DNA of 64,000 bases from Pisaster brevispinus. Lineage: Eukaryota > Echinodermata > Asteroidea > Forcipulatida > Asteriidae. Of the stretch, positions 1-10,870 are shown piece by piece; the stretch's first letter is position 1, and every line of letters begins with the position of its first letter. Under the pieces are notes generated by a model. The model had not been told where the DNA came from. It saw only the letters and a program-made list of their open reading frames with translations, and searched no databases. The stretch lies in contig JAMKCF010000018.1 in NCBI GenBank assembly GCA_023634235.1, positions 967,195-1,031,194 of the forward strand. Direction: 5' to 3'. The position numbers and the translations under genes are program-made.

Positions 1-140
1 AAACTTGTTTGGCAATAAGTTTACTGGCTCCATACTGAAACTACTCACCTCGGGCCTGTGGTATTTTGTAAAATTTGAGCCCTGAAATATGTCTTAAGGA
101 GTTTTTCAGTTTCTGAAAGTGCAATTTGTTTTTTATGCAG

Positions 141-3100
141 GTGATGAACCCTGGCCGCCAGGTATCTGTTTACGATTCACCAACGGCCATCAACTTGGCC
201 CCCAAGACCGTATCTTTCTAGAAAGTGTGGAACCCCAACAAACGTTAGACATCAGCATTCGTATGCAGAGCCCATCCACCTGTGGTCTGTACCAGGGACA
301 ATGGAGGATGTGCACAACTACAGGGTTCTTCTTTGGAGGTAAGTGAAATTGATTTTGTACAGAGGCTCAAGCCGGAGTGTTGACCTCCAAGGTTCTGAAC
401 AGTAAAAAACAGAATCACTTAAGTTTTTGTCTGGTACTAAATGCAATTATAGGGTTCAAATTGGCCTCTTGGCACTAGAATATTTTGGTGGCTATGGATT
501 TTTCTTTGAGTGCGCTACATTTACAGTGGTTGTATAGAGAAAAACAATTTTTTTTAAAACCCACAAAAACCACAAACCACAGTGGGAGGATTTACAAAGC
601 AAGTTGTATAACAAACTGTAGGGGATTGAAAATAATGTATTGCGTTCGTAGGGGATTGAAAATAATGTATTGCGTTTGTAGGGGATTGAAAATAATGTAT
701 TGCGTTTGTAGGGGATTGAAAATAGCAGGCCATGAACTTCGCTCTTGAAGGGGCACAGCAATTTTCCTCTGGTAAGGGGCACTGAGGAAAATGTAAACTT
801 GTATTGGAACTTTGCAAAGGGCACCACAGCAAAAGCACAGGGCACCACAACAATTTCAAGGCCTAAAATAGTGTATTACGTTTGTAGGAGATTGAAAATA
901 GTGTATTATGTTTGTAGGAGATTGAAAATAGTGTATTATGTTTGTAGGAGATTGAAAATAGTGTATTATGTTTGTAGGAGATTGAAAATAGTGTATTTTT
1001 TATGTTTGTAGGAGATTGAAAATAGTGTATTATGTTTGTAGGAGATTGAAAATAGTGTATTATGTTTGTCATGTTTGTAGGAGATTGAAAATAGTGTATT
1101 ATGTTTGTCATGTTTGTAGGAGATTGAAAATAGTGTATTATGTTTGTAGGAGATTGAAAATAGTGTATTATGTTTGTAGGAGATTGAAAATAGTGTATTA
1201 TGTTTGTAGGAGATTGAAAATAGTGTATTATGTTTGTAGGAGATTGAAAATAGTGTATTATGTTTGTCATGTTTGTAGGAGATTGAAAATAGTGTATTTT
1301 TTATGTTTGTAGGAGATTGAAAATAGTGTATTATGTTTGTAGGAGATTGAAAATAGTGTATTATGTTTGTAGGAGATTGAAAATAGTGTATTATGTTTGT
1401 AGGAGATTCAGATAAGAAACATTCCACCAACAAAAGTGATAATTATCCTGGATAATGCCTGGGACTAAAATGTTTCAGAAAAGGAAGTTATCTTTTTGTT
1501 TTACTGTCAACTTCATTTAACTGTTACGGAAATTTGGAAAGGATTTTAACATTTGTTACGGTTAAATGGTTAACTGGTTAAACATCCCAACCCTAGAAGG
1601 AATGGATTAATTTTTCAATCTCTGTACTGGGCCCAATTTCATAAAGCCTACAAGCACAAAAACTTGCTAACAGGTTACCAGCCAACATTCTATAAAGTTA
1701 ACATTGTTGCCACTGGTACCCCGTTCATTTCTTGCTAAGTAGAGAAATTTGCTAAGTAGAATTTTCTGCTTTAACAGCTTTATGAAATTGGACCCTGGTT
1801 ATTTCATATAGATCACCAGCAGACAGCCTTTGCAAAACAAAGTTGCATACATCAAATGAACCTTTTGTCCTTTGACATTTCAGACACAATATGGGTGATT
1901 CTCGACGTTAGAGAAGATGGAATGCTGGGACTCACCCAGCAGATGTCATCACTAGCAACTGGTTAGTCCATTAACTCAAACAGACATTTACCATCATTGC
2001 AGTCAGCAAATAATTTTTCGTTGTCTGGCCCTATTTTAAGAAAACATTTAAAATCGTACACGGAATACAAGTACAAAAAGTGTATTGGCAATTTCTAGAA
2101 GCTCAAAAAAATCACTTTGCCCTGGCACTGTTGTACCACATCTTCTGTTGCCTTTTATTGTTGCCCTCTTTTTTGGTTTTCCTTAGCGTCAAAGATTCTT
2201 TACTCGCCCACCACAGGTTTTGAACATGTAGCTCAAAAAAGTTTGTCATACTTTTAAATGACCTTATCTACAACTACTACATTTTTTGCTGGTATTTTTT
2301 TAGGTTGAAGTTTGCACTTGAAATGCTTAGCAATAAGTTATGTCACATTTCCTAAAATGACAAATACAGCCTGATGACGCTATTTCTTCTAAATCCTCCC
2401 ATAGCAGAAACTCTCCATGGCCCAAATCCTTCTGGATCCTCCTCCACTGCTATAGACCTTATGCATTGACGTCATCCAGCCGCCATCTTAGAGGTAAAAC
2501 GGTGACGAAACAATCGAAACGCACAGATTTGTACGCGCGGCGCACAGGATTGGCCAATGAACAACCTCATTTTGACCTCTAGGCGAGGGCGCCCTACTGA
2601 TATGACGTCATGTGCATAAGGTCTATCGTGTCATTAAAACCCCAGTCCTTCTGAATCATGTTTTGTCTGTTTGTCGTGTGTTCAGGTCGGAAACAGTCAA
2701 TCTCTCTCATACAAACATTGACTTATTAATGTTTATGACTATAAATTGCTCAAATCAACAAATTGGGATTCAGAGTACTTATTCTAGTTGTTGTGAAATC
2801 ATCAGGGCCCAATTTCATGGGCTCTGCTTACCGCCGAGTTCTGCGCTTACGGTCACCATTCTCCGCTTACTTTGCAAGCCCCAAATTTCTGCTCTAGCTG
2901 TGTAAGCCAAGAAGGCCTAGTAACATGGAGTACGCAGGCACACAAGCAAAAATTACCTGCTAAGCCGTAAAATACGCTTGATGTAAGCACGGAATTCCCT
3001 GCTTCCGTAAGCGCCGATTTTTTGCTTACGGTAAGCAGAGCCAAGAAATTGGCCCTATTAGCTTGGCCGTATTCAAACCCACAACCTTGTGATTGCAAGC

Positions 3101-4659
3101 TCCGCAGTCAAACAACTTGACCACGGTGGCGAGCCACCCATTTCGGCATAGTGGATATATAAAAGTATTTGGGACGGTAAGCGTTGATGCAAATAATGTA
3201 TTGCTACCACCAGGTGTCATTGTCATTTGTTTTGTAATCAATAATAAAGTTCTCCATTTTTGTGTTTAAAGCTCAAACAGCAAATCCCATCAACTCAACA
3301 CCTCTGCCTTTTGGGGGACATCCTGGGTCACCTGGCAGGCCACAGAGTCATGAAATAAATGGCACCCTGCCCATACGACAACCTCTTTTTCAGGTGAGTG
3401 TTTCACCCCCCCCCCCCCCCCCAAACGATGTCTTCCCACAAATATTGTTTTGAAGCTTTTAACAAAAAATTTAGTGCGTTTTAAGATAAAATCATACCCC
3501 ATATTTTATTAATCAATGTGTTGTTATGAGAAGAGTAATTCTTCACTTTCCTCAAGATTTCAACAAAAACTAAGTTCAAACTACAGACCCTTTGATGTCA
3601 AACCATGGACATATTCTCAGTGTACGCAATGTGCATGACTCTCAGCCAATGACAGCTGTTCATTGACCTCAGTGGGGGATTGTTCTGGGTCAAAATGTAG
3701 TCAAAATTTAGAACTAAATATGGTAATATGGCACTTTATGCCTGATGAGTGCATCATCAAAGCATTCACAATTTTTATGACAGATATGCAGAGCTTTACT
3801 TACAGTATGAGACCCATTTATTTAGTGCCGTGTATTGGACTTCATAAGGTGCTGCCAACCATGCCAGACACAGTGGGGAAAGTCCCTTCTCTCAATGACA
3901 AGTGTTCTGGGTTCTGTTTTTCTTTTTTCTTTTTTCTTGTCTTTTTTTTTGGGGGGGCGGCGTTTCTGATCAGCAGAAAGAGTGTGGGTTCGAGTCCCAG
4001 TCGTGGCACTTGTGGCCTTGAGCAAGTTACTTTACCATAATTGCTTTATCCTTCGGATGGGACATTAAGCTGTAGGTCCTGTGTAGGATTGGTAGCGCAT
4101 GTCAAAGAACCCAGGGCCCAATTTCATAGAGCTGCTTAAGCACAAAAAATTGCTAAGCACAATAAAATTTTGCTTACCAGAATAAGGTTACCAGCCAAAC
4201 TACCATGTCACGTGTACAATTTGTAACTGGTATCCTGCTCATATCTGCTTAGCAGGAAATTGTTAAGCATTATTTTCTGCTTAAGCAGCTCTATGAAATT
4301 GGGCCCAGAACACTTATCGTGGAAGAGTAGTGGGTTAACCCTCAGTTACAGGTTTGCGAGATACGGTGATTAAGTTCACTAATGGGACGTAATGATAACA
4401 TTCTCTCCAGAGATTTAGTTTCCTAAAACAAAATTTCATGGGTGATGTCTTTCAGGTGAACACACAGGAGCCTCCAGCAATATTCTCCACAGCACAGCAA
4501 CAACAACACCCCCCTCAGCAATATATACAACAGCTACCACTTAGCTCCGCCTACCAGCAAATGTCGCTTAGCAACCACTCATCAAATAGCCAATCAGAAG
4601 AGAGTTCTCAACAACAACAACAACAACCCAATGGACTGGGCTATCCAGGTCTATTATAG
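141..4659 (+). CDS. ILRUN: ILRUN (C6orf106) orthologue, last four coding exons; 5' end outside the window
   Basis: Coding exons are 141-338, 1884-1961, 3281-3393 and 4456-4659 (stop TAG 4657-4659), all with GT-AG borders. Phases agree across the junctions and give about 196 residues. Exons 1 and 2 encode most of the NBR1-like four-tryptophan domain: WPPGICLRF, the SVEPQQ segment, GLYQGQWRMCT and then TIWVILDV, matching human ILRUN closely. The last two exons encode a disordered tail rich in Pro, Gln and Ser, with Gln runs near the C terminus, and end at GYPGLL. Human ILRUN is about 298 aa, so the missing N-terminal part, which carries the UBA-like region, should lie upstream. In vertebrates ILRUN dampens antiviral and inflammatory transcription (IRF3, p300/CBP) and affects lipid metabolism; the same role here is inferred. 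The first intron holds a 30-bp tandem array and the second holds MITEs. Confidence 0.9.
618..1412. repeat. 30-bp tandem array in an ILRUN intron, split by an insertion
   Basis: The left block (618-724) has about four units with GGGGATTGAAAATAATGTAT. The right block (866-1412) has about 18 units with GGAGATTGAAAATAGTGTAT, some with short CATGTTTGT or TTTTT inserts. The interruption at 725-865 is a different, dispersed element. Confidence 0.95.
725..865. mobile_element. Family-I short element inserted in the 30-bp array
   Basis: GCAGGCCATGAAC to CAATTTCAAGGCCT. Related text (GGCACCACAGCAAAAGCACAGG, AAGTGCCCTTT, CAGGCCTGGAA-like ends) occurs at 29525-29680, 32625-32795 and 59468-59605. The flanks AAAATA at each side look like a target-site duplication. 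Confidence 0.65.
1629..1795. mobile_element. Family-A MITE (long terminal inverted repeats)
   Basis: Ends GGGCCCAATTTCATAAAGCC and CAGCTTTATGAAATTGGACCC are inverted copies. The interior has TTGCTAA and GGTTACCAGCCAA, the family hallmarks. Intron of ILRUN. Confidence 0.8.
2452..2626. mobile_element. Family-C MITE with two CRE-like TGACGTCA sites
   Basis: The ends ATAGACCTTATGCATTGACG and CGTCATGTGCATAAGGTCTAT are inverted repeats of more than 20 bp. A diverged copy is at 63202-63375. TGACGTCA lies near each end. Confidence 0.8.
2731..3165 (-). mobile_element. tRNA-derived SINE, interrupted by a family-A MITE
   Basis: The left part (2731-2804) and right part (3057-3165) together match the uninterrupted copy at 41423-41580. 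The minus strand carries an A box-like GTCAAGTTGTTTGACTGC and a B box-like GGGTTTGAATAC. Confidence 0.7.
2805..3056. mobile_element. Family-A MITE, GCGCTTAC subtype, nested in a SINE
   Basis: GGGCCCAATTTCATGGGCTC pairs with GAGCCAAGAAATTGGCCCT. The interior differs from the common subtype (GCTTACCGCCGA, TTCTGCGCTTACGG) and matches the copy at 9189-9406. Confidence 0.8.
3830..4345 (+). mobile_element. SINE with a conserved GGCCTTGAGCAAG tail, interrupted by a MITE
   Basis: The B box-like GTGGGTTCGAGTCCCAGTCG at about 3986 is followed by GGCCTTGAGCAAGTTACTTT and TCCTTCGGATGGGACATTAA, a tail known from deuterostome V/Deu-type SINEs. Related fragments are at 39495-39765, 45330-45450 and 50195-50420. 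A family-A MITE occupies 4114-4306. Confidence 0.7.
4114..4306. mobile_element. Family-A MITE nested in a SINE
   Basis: Near-perfect inverted ends GGGCCCAATTTCATAGAGCT and AGCTCTATGAAATTGGGCCC. The flank CCCAG appears on both sides. Confidence 0.85.
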
Positions 4660-5189
4660 CATATATTAAGAAAGAGTTTAATTATAGGCAGTTGTATTTT
4701 TACGGACGGGTGTGTTTGAGTAGTTTCTTAAAGTTGATCCCCTCACCCACTTTTAACAAACTGTCAACTGCATAATTCTTCAAGGAAATAGGGGCAAAGG
4801 CAGTACATTTTACCCTGCCACTCTTGTTGACCATTTTCAGTTGGTTGACCAATCATTTGAAATCGTTGAACACGTTGACTGCTGCCTACGAGTATATTCG
4901 TAGTAACAGGTGTAACGGATTCTGCCACTACGAGTATACTCGTAGAGAATGAAAGGTTTTTGTATTGTTAATTGAATACACTGGCATCACTGAGAACGCA
5001 ACAAATACGCTTCTGGCAGTGGTGAGGACATACATCCTTAGAATCTGTATTACAACATGTAGACACCGAAAAAGTACCTATTCGGTATGCGCGCATGCGC
5101 ACCACACTTGGCAAATGGGAACGCCCTAAGAATCTATGACCGGCAGTCAACGTGTTAACTGCACGGCTTGTGTGGGGTGGTACAACTGT

Positions 5190-5560
5190 GCACAGAACTA
5201 AACTGTGCGCTGTGTAGATTCATTCAAGCACATGATCTCATATTGCTGGCTGATATTGCATCATTCAAAACCACAGTGGATGGCATTGAAGGGTCAGCTA
5301 GTAGGAGGATTGACTGTACTGTGTAGCCTATACATTCACCACATATCATATTGCAGGCTGCATAGTCCATCTATTATTCAAAAACCATAGTTGATGATAT
5401 TTAATGGTCAGACAGTAGGACTGGGTTGATTGTGTACTGTGAATATGCATTCACCACATTCTATTATGTTGTAGGCTGCTTCTAGTCCTTCTATCATTCG
5501 AAACTTGAGTTACCGCTATTAAAGGGTCAGATAGTGGGAGGGTTAATCCAACGAAGCTAC
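5190..5560. repeat. Tandem repeat of about 125 bp, three diverged copies
   Basis: Recurrent words are CATTCACCACAT, TCATTCAAAACCACAGTGG and TCAGACAGTAGGA. Each unit ends with text like GGTTGATTGTGTACTGTG. The same unit is found at about 32000-32225. Confidence 0.65.
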
Positions 5561-6385
5561 TCAAACACACACACTCATTATTTACAGAGCCCTTTTTTTA
5601 GAGTGCTCTTTAAACGAAAGCCCTGTAGTGGGTTTTTTGTTCAATTTGCATGTATTACAGATTAAGTATTTACAGCTTGTAACTAATTCTCAGAACACAG
5701 ATCGATCGGCAAATCTCCAAGTAAAAAAATCATGTCAAAGATTCCTTACGTGAGAAATTATGTCACGAGATAATTGGGACGCCATACCTCGAAATATGCG
5801 ACCTGCCCCGAGGAAATAAAAGTGAAAAACATGTATTTTCATTCTTTTACTGTTTGTTACATTCTTGAGTGAGGGAATAGATAGCTTTCAGAAATGATTT
5901 TCACAACCTCTTAGGGGCCTTTCAGAATAGTCAATAATAAAACAATTCTATTTTTTTTTTTCCCCGAAATTGTTTGACCCACCCACCCACCCCACTGGCT
6001 TCATAATATAATCTATAAACTGAAGAACAATGAAATGCCTCAATTGAACCATATATTTTAGACCAAAGTTCTCCAACATCAGTAGTTTTCAATGTTTTTT
6101 TCAGGCATAAACAAACAACTTTGTAGTTTAATCAGGAATTGAGTTGACAATCTCGGCCAGCTGGGTACTTTTTCTTCTTCTTTTTCGTTTGTTAATAAAT
6201 ATACTTTTTTTTTTAAATAAAAACTGAATTTTTTTTAACACTGACTATTCTGAATGACCCTTGTGAATGTCTGACACTAAACAATGAACTAATCACCTAG
6301 AAATATTTCTTTCCCTCAACAGCAACATTTCTTTAGGAATCTTTAGTATTTTTTAGACCTGCTCTAACTGTATTTTTAACTTATT

Positions 6386-6810
6386 ACACCTCTTCCTTTG
6401 ATTCTATCTGTTGATTGGCCGAGAGCGTGTCACATGGTGTTGTGTATTTTTACTCTTGTACATGTTCACTGACCAAACAAACTATTCAACGAACTATTCA
6501 ACGATAGCCTAGCGACTGATGTACTAGTGAATGGATACCCTGGTACCCTGACTACATTGACTTCAAACATTGATTTAAACAAGCTGCTTGACAACCTCAA
6601 ACCCGGTGTAAATGTAATGAACAAAATGTGTGCATTTGAAATACGGTTTAGAGAACGAACGTAATAGCAGTAGTTTGGTACCCTCTTATTTTGTCAAAAC
6701 TCAGTATTTCAACGTAAGATTTTACAGTTCTTGTTTGACGATTGATTGAATAAAGGTGTTGTGTGAATTAATTTTATTAAAGTATACAGATAGAATCAAA
6801 GGAAGAGGTG
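6386..6810. mobile_element. 425-bp element with 24-bp perfect terminal inverted repeats
   Basis: CACCTCTTCCTTTGATTCTA at the left end and its reverse complement TAGAATCAAAGGAAGAGGTG at the right end, extended to 24 bp by TCTG/CAGA. No open frame of note inside. It looks like a non-autonomous DNA transposon; no second copy was seen here. Confidence 0.7.
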
Positions 6811-7048
6811 AAGATAGGCGGCTCCGGGGATCACCTCGAGTGACTAGTTTTACTACGCCACGAGACAAAGCAGTCAATATTTTAACATATATTTTTAATG
6901 GGTGTCTATTTCTGTAATCTATTTAATTTAAACAGGAATTTATTCACAAATGAACACATGATGTTTACCATGTCAGTTGAGTATTCAGAATTGTGTAGGA
7001 ATATTCCAGATATACACTCCCTGCAGCTGCTAGTTGCTGATCTTTTCA

Positions 7049-7245
7049 GAGCCCAATTTCATAGAGCTGCTTGTATAAGCACAAAAAGTAGCTAAGCACA
7101 AAATAATGTTGCTTACCAGAATATGGCTACCAGCCAAAGTACCATGTCACCTGTAAAACTTATGACTGGAATCCTGCTCTTTTTTGCTTAGCAGAAAATT
7201 ACTAAGCAAAAGTTTCTGCTTAAGCAGCTCTTTGAAATTGAGCCC
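7049..7245. mobile_element. Family-A MITE
   Basis: Ends AGCCCAATTTCATAGAGCTG and CAGCTCTTTGAAATTGAGCCC. The interior GGCTACCAGCCAAAGTACCA is shared with 4114-4306. Confidence 0.85.
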
Positions 7246-8294
7246 TGGACAGTTTTGAATTAACACTCTTTGTAGAGACTATTCTCAGATCTAAATTTAG
7301 GGGGACTTGACCATGATAACGACTTTGATCTTGAGATACCCAAGTGTGACAGTAACCCCAACTGTAGTTGGAACAATCCAAAATTGTGTTGCCGCAGGCC
7401 TAGCTTGAGTGTACTATAGTTGGGACAAGTTCACAAGTTGGGCAAGAAATTCTCACTTTTCTTTCTCTCACATATGCCTGTCTAAATGTCTCAGACCATT
7501 CTGACTCATGTCAGGATTGAGTTTTCAAAAATTATCATTCACAAAGAACTTTTAAGTTAGTGCTAAGGCCCTTTTCACAACACTATATTTGTAGGCCTTA
7601 AAGGTAAAAGTACTAGGTCTTAAATGGGAGAGTGCTAGGCTGTAAAAAAAGAGAGGAAAGTACATCATTGTTTTTTTGAAAATCAAATCAATTCCAATCC
7701 TCCATGTCTACATGTTTCCAAATTTCACACCTTTCAACCAATTTGAGTTTAAAAAAACAAAAAACAAAAATGGTTGTTATGGATTTTGTGCAGGTTCGCT
7801 TTGGGCTTACTGTGATTGCCACAATCAAAATTAAGCAACAGTGGTTTGGGTCTTTAAGTGCTATTTTTCAGATTGAAATATTTCTCCATAGAATTTATAC
7901 TGGTGTGAACTTTATACTAAGTGAGCTTTAAGAAGTAAACTTTTAAATTGTTTTTCTCAGTAATTTACAATCCTGTAGTTTGATTATATTTAAGTTTTGG
8001 AGGGGAAAAAAGCATTTGGTGCTCAATAAGGAGCATGGTGGTACCCCCACCCCCTTCTATTGTCTTCAATGTGTGATTGGAATCTCAGGAATTCCTTGAA
8101 GGATTTTAGGGGGGGTACTTCTGTTCAAGAGGAAAATAGTGTATTGAAGTATGGGAACCTTAGGGGGGGGCACCCTCTGCCCCCATATCGGGCATGGTAT
8201 GACCCCTGGTACCTCAGTTGAGACGATCAGAAATAAAAATTCCTGCAAATCTTCACTGAGTTTTCTCTGTGAATGAATTTCTTCTCCCTCCAAG

Positions 8295-8415
8295 AACAAA
8301 GTCAAAGGCTTGGTATGTCAGTTACTGAAATCAAACTGAAGCAAAAGTTTGAGCTTGTAAGACTTGTTCAAGAACAATTAGGCCTTTTGCCCAAAGCAGG
8401 GTACACTGAAAAAAG
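8295..8415 (+). other. Isolated exon-like open stretch
   Basis: The acceptor-like TTCTCCCTCCAAG precedes a 121-nt frame encoding QSQRLGMSVTEIKLKQKFEL followed by VRLVQEQLGLLPKAGYTEKR, ended by a donor-like AAAAG/GTATAA. The composition is protein-like, but I find no partner exon and no family. It may be an exon of an undetected gene, a gene relic or chance. Confidence 0.2.
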
Positions 8416-9188
8416 GTATAACTCCTTGTGTATGTGGAAATATAATTCTGCCCACTTGTTGTTTGATTCATTATTTATCAACTTTGGGACATAGTAATAA
8501 TTTTTTTTTTTTTTAACTCAAATAAGTTATGCGGGACTTGAGTTGCCCTAAGAATGAGTTCTTTGTGAATTATTTATTTACTTTTGAAATAACACAATAA
8601 GTAATCTTGAAATATACAAAATTTTGGCATGTGATTTTTATATCAAAGTGCTTGTTCGTCTTTTAGAAATAGTATTAAAATGCCTAAATATTTTATTGTA
8701 AATTATTATTTAAGAAGATTCTAACGCTTGTCGGTGTGGTCTGAGGACAGTATTGAAATAGAAATTATTGGTTATTGATAATTTTCGGGGTGATTAATCT
8801 TTTAGAAAAACATGTTTAGAGAGTGGTGTATTTCAGTCGCAATTTGGCCTGAAGGAATTGGAATACATACATGGGCCACTATCCCAAGCACACTGATTGC
8901 ACCAGTTTTCTCAAAAAGTTCAATGGCCAGTGTTCCCCCCCCCCCCCCGAAAACAAAAACAAAACAAGTAGAAACACCAACCTATACATTTCCTACTTTA
9001 TCGGTCAGATTTCAAGTAAAATCCTCCCCTTGAAGTTCAGAAAGTGAACCCAAAATATCAAAATAAAGGACAAGGTTTTTGTCTTGAAAACCATTGTTGT
9101 TCCGGTGGAAGTGCTGAGATACAGGCCATGTGGTATCTCTAGTTGATATTTTTCTTTGAATTTGAGCAATGCTTAGTCTATGACACCA

Positions 9189-9406
9189 GGGCCCAATTTC
9201 ATGGATCTGCTTACCAGAATTTCGCGCTTACGTCAAGCATATTTCACGCGTTAGCAGGTTTTTTTTGCTTGCGCGCATGCGTACTCCACGTTACTAGGCA
9301 TTCTGCGCTTACGCAGCTAGCGCAGAAATTCGGTGCTTGCCCTGTAAGCGCAGAATGATGATTGCAAGCGCAGAATTCGGCGGTAAGCAGAGCCATGAAA
9401 TTGGGC
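9189..9406. mobile_element. Family-A MITE, GCGCTTAC subtype
   Basis: GGGCCCAATTTCATGGATCTG pairs with AGAGCCATGAAATTGGGC. The interior CTGCGCTTACG is shared with 2805-3056. Confidence 0.8.
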
Positions 9407-10857
9407 AGTGAAAGGTGTTAGGCCTGTCACTATACTCGACTGCATTACTGTTTCTTGTATAATTTTTAGATTATAAACTGCTTCAAAAGGGTCTATGTAC
9501 CCTTAGTTTCCCAGAAATAGTGTGTTGTATATCAAAATTTGTCAAATTTACACGAACCGATCGTGTATATTCATACTCACTGGATGATGGTGAAGAAAGT
9601 AAAAAATAAGAATAATTCAAGAACTTTGGATGAGTGCACAGTGACTTTTTCGTATATTATACAAAGGAAGGAAGATTATACAGCGGTGGAATTTTTCATA
9701 ATATGCTACATTATTTAACCAGTAGATTTTAGAAAGATATTCAACACTCCATATGGTTGCCTGAAATTATTTTTATTTTTATTTTTTTCAAAGTTATTAA
9801 TTATACAGGATTGGTTGAGTTGACAAAATAGTTGCAGGTAGTGTTCATGTTTTGTGTGATCAACCGTATACATGAAATAACAAATCTGTGAAAATTTGAG
9901 TTTCATCTATTGTGTAGGTCAGCATATAAACACTTTATTCTTAATTTGGTTGTAACAACATAAATCAGCTGTTGAGGTTTGTTTTAGCTTTTCAAACACA
10001 GTTCTCGAATATGATTTCATTTCAAAGGAAAATATTTCACAGAAAAAATTATTCTAGAAATGAACTTCACTATCACACTATCAGTAAGCTGTCAGACTAA
10101 ATGTAAACGATGGTGGTTTTTGTCCCAATCCTGTATAACGCCTTTATGTATTTATCTGAGGAAATTGTATGGTTTTGCCAAATTGTAAAGAAGGGTGATT
10201 TAAAATATCCATAAAAATCATAAAGAGCTCATTGTTTGTGATGCAAGGTGGAATTTTAGGTTTACATTACAAATCCTTTTTTGATGCTTTTCTAATCATT
10301 GCCTACTAAATTTGCAAAGTACGGGATGGTTTAGGGAATTACCTGGTCGCCCTACAATTCATGGACTTTTTAAAAAGATATTTAAATAGCTGCAAATCAT
10401 TTGGGGGGCTTCATAATGGTTTGGCAACCAATGGTTTCATGTAAAATTGTAACATGATTTGAATAAATTATCATAATTATAATTGATGGTGAGCTTCCCA
10501 GTTTTATTTATTATGAAGTTTATACTTATGACTTATTCATAGTGATGGTTTTGGGATCAAACAACAGCATTTTATTGTTGGTACTACTGCGGAAAGTTGA
10601 GGCGTTTAAACAGTGTTTCATTTTAGGACATGGAAATTGGGTAAATCAGACAAAAGTGGCGAGCTGAAATTTCCTTCAAATAAATAGACTTTCGAAACGA
10701 ATTTCACTTTTATACGATAAATTAAGTAAATTTGAAGCTTTTAACAGAATTTCAGTTAAATACAAGGCTTTAAATTTTTAATAAAAATAATTACATTTAA
10801 AGTACACGTAATCATTAGATATTTTCCGGTGTCCGGCAACAGAGGGCGCTCTTTTTT

Positions 10858-10870
10858 CAAAATGGCGGCC
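10858..10870 (+). promoter_or_regulatory. YY1-like site overlapping the JmjC start codon
   Basis: The string CAAAATGGCGGCC covers the start codon and matches the well-known YY1 consensus AAnATGGCGGC. In many metazoan housekeeping genes this site sits at the transcription or translation start. A CTCF-like GCAACAGAGGGCGCTC lies just upstream (about 10837-10852). There is no clear TATA box at the expected distance. Binding is inferred from sequence alone. Confidence 0.4.

Larger units (their letters stand above)
4660..10850. other. 6.2 kb gene-poor region between ILRUN and the JmjC gene
   Basis: The first part probably includes the ILRUN 3' UTR. No gene recognised. It holds two palindromes (about 4885-4945), a tandem repeat (5190-5560), a 425-bp inverted-repeat element (6386-6810), MITEs at 7049-7245 and 9189-9406 and one isolated exon-like stretch (8295-8415). 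Confidence 0.6.

Noticed and set aside
618..1412. Regular 30-bp repeats that superficially look like a CRISPR array
   Set aside because: There are no unique spacers: the whole period repeats. The setting is an intron of an animal gene.
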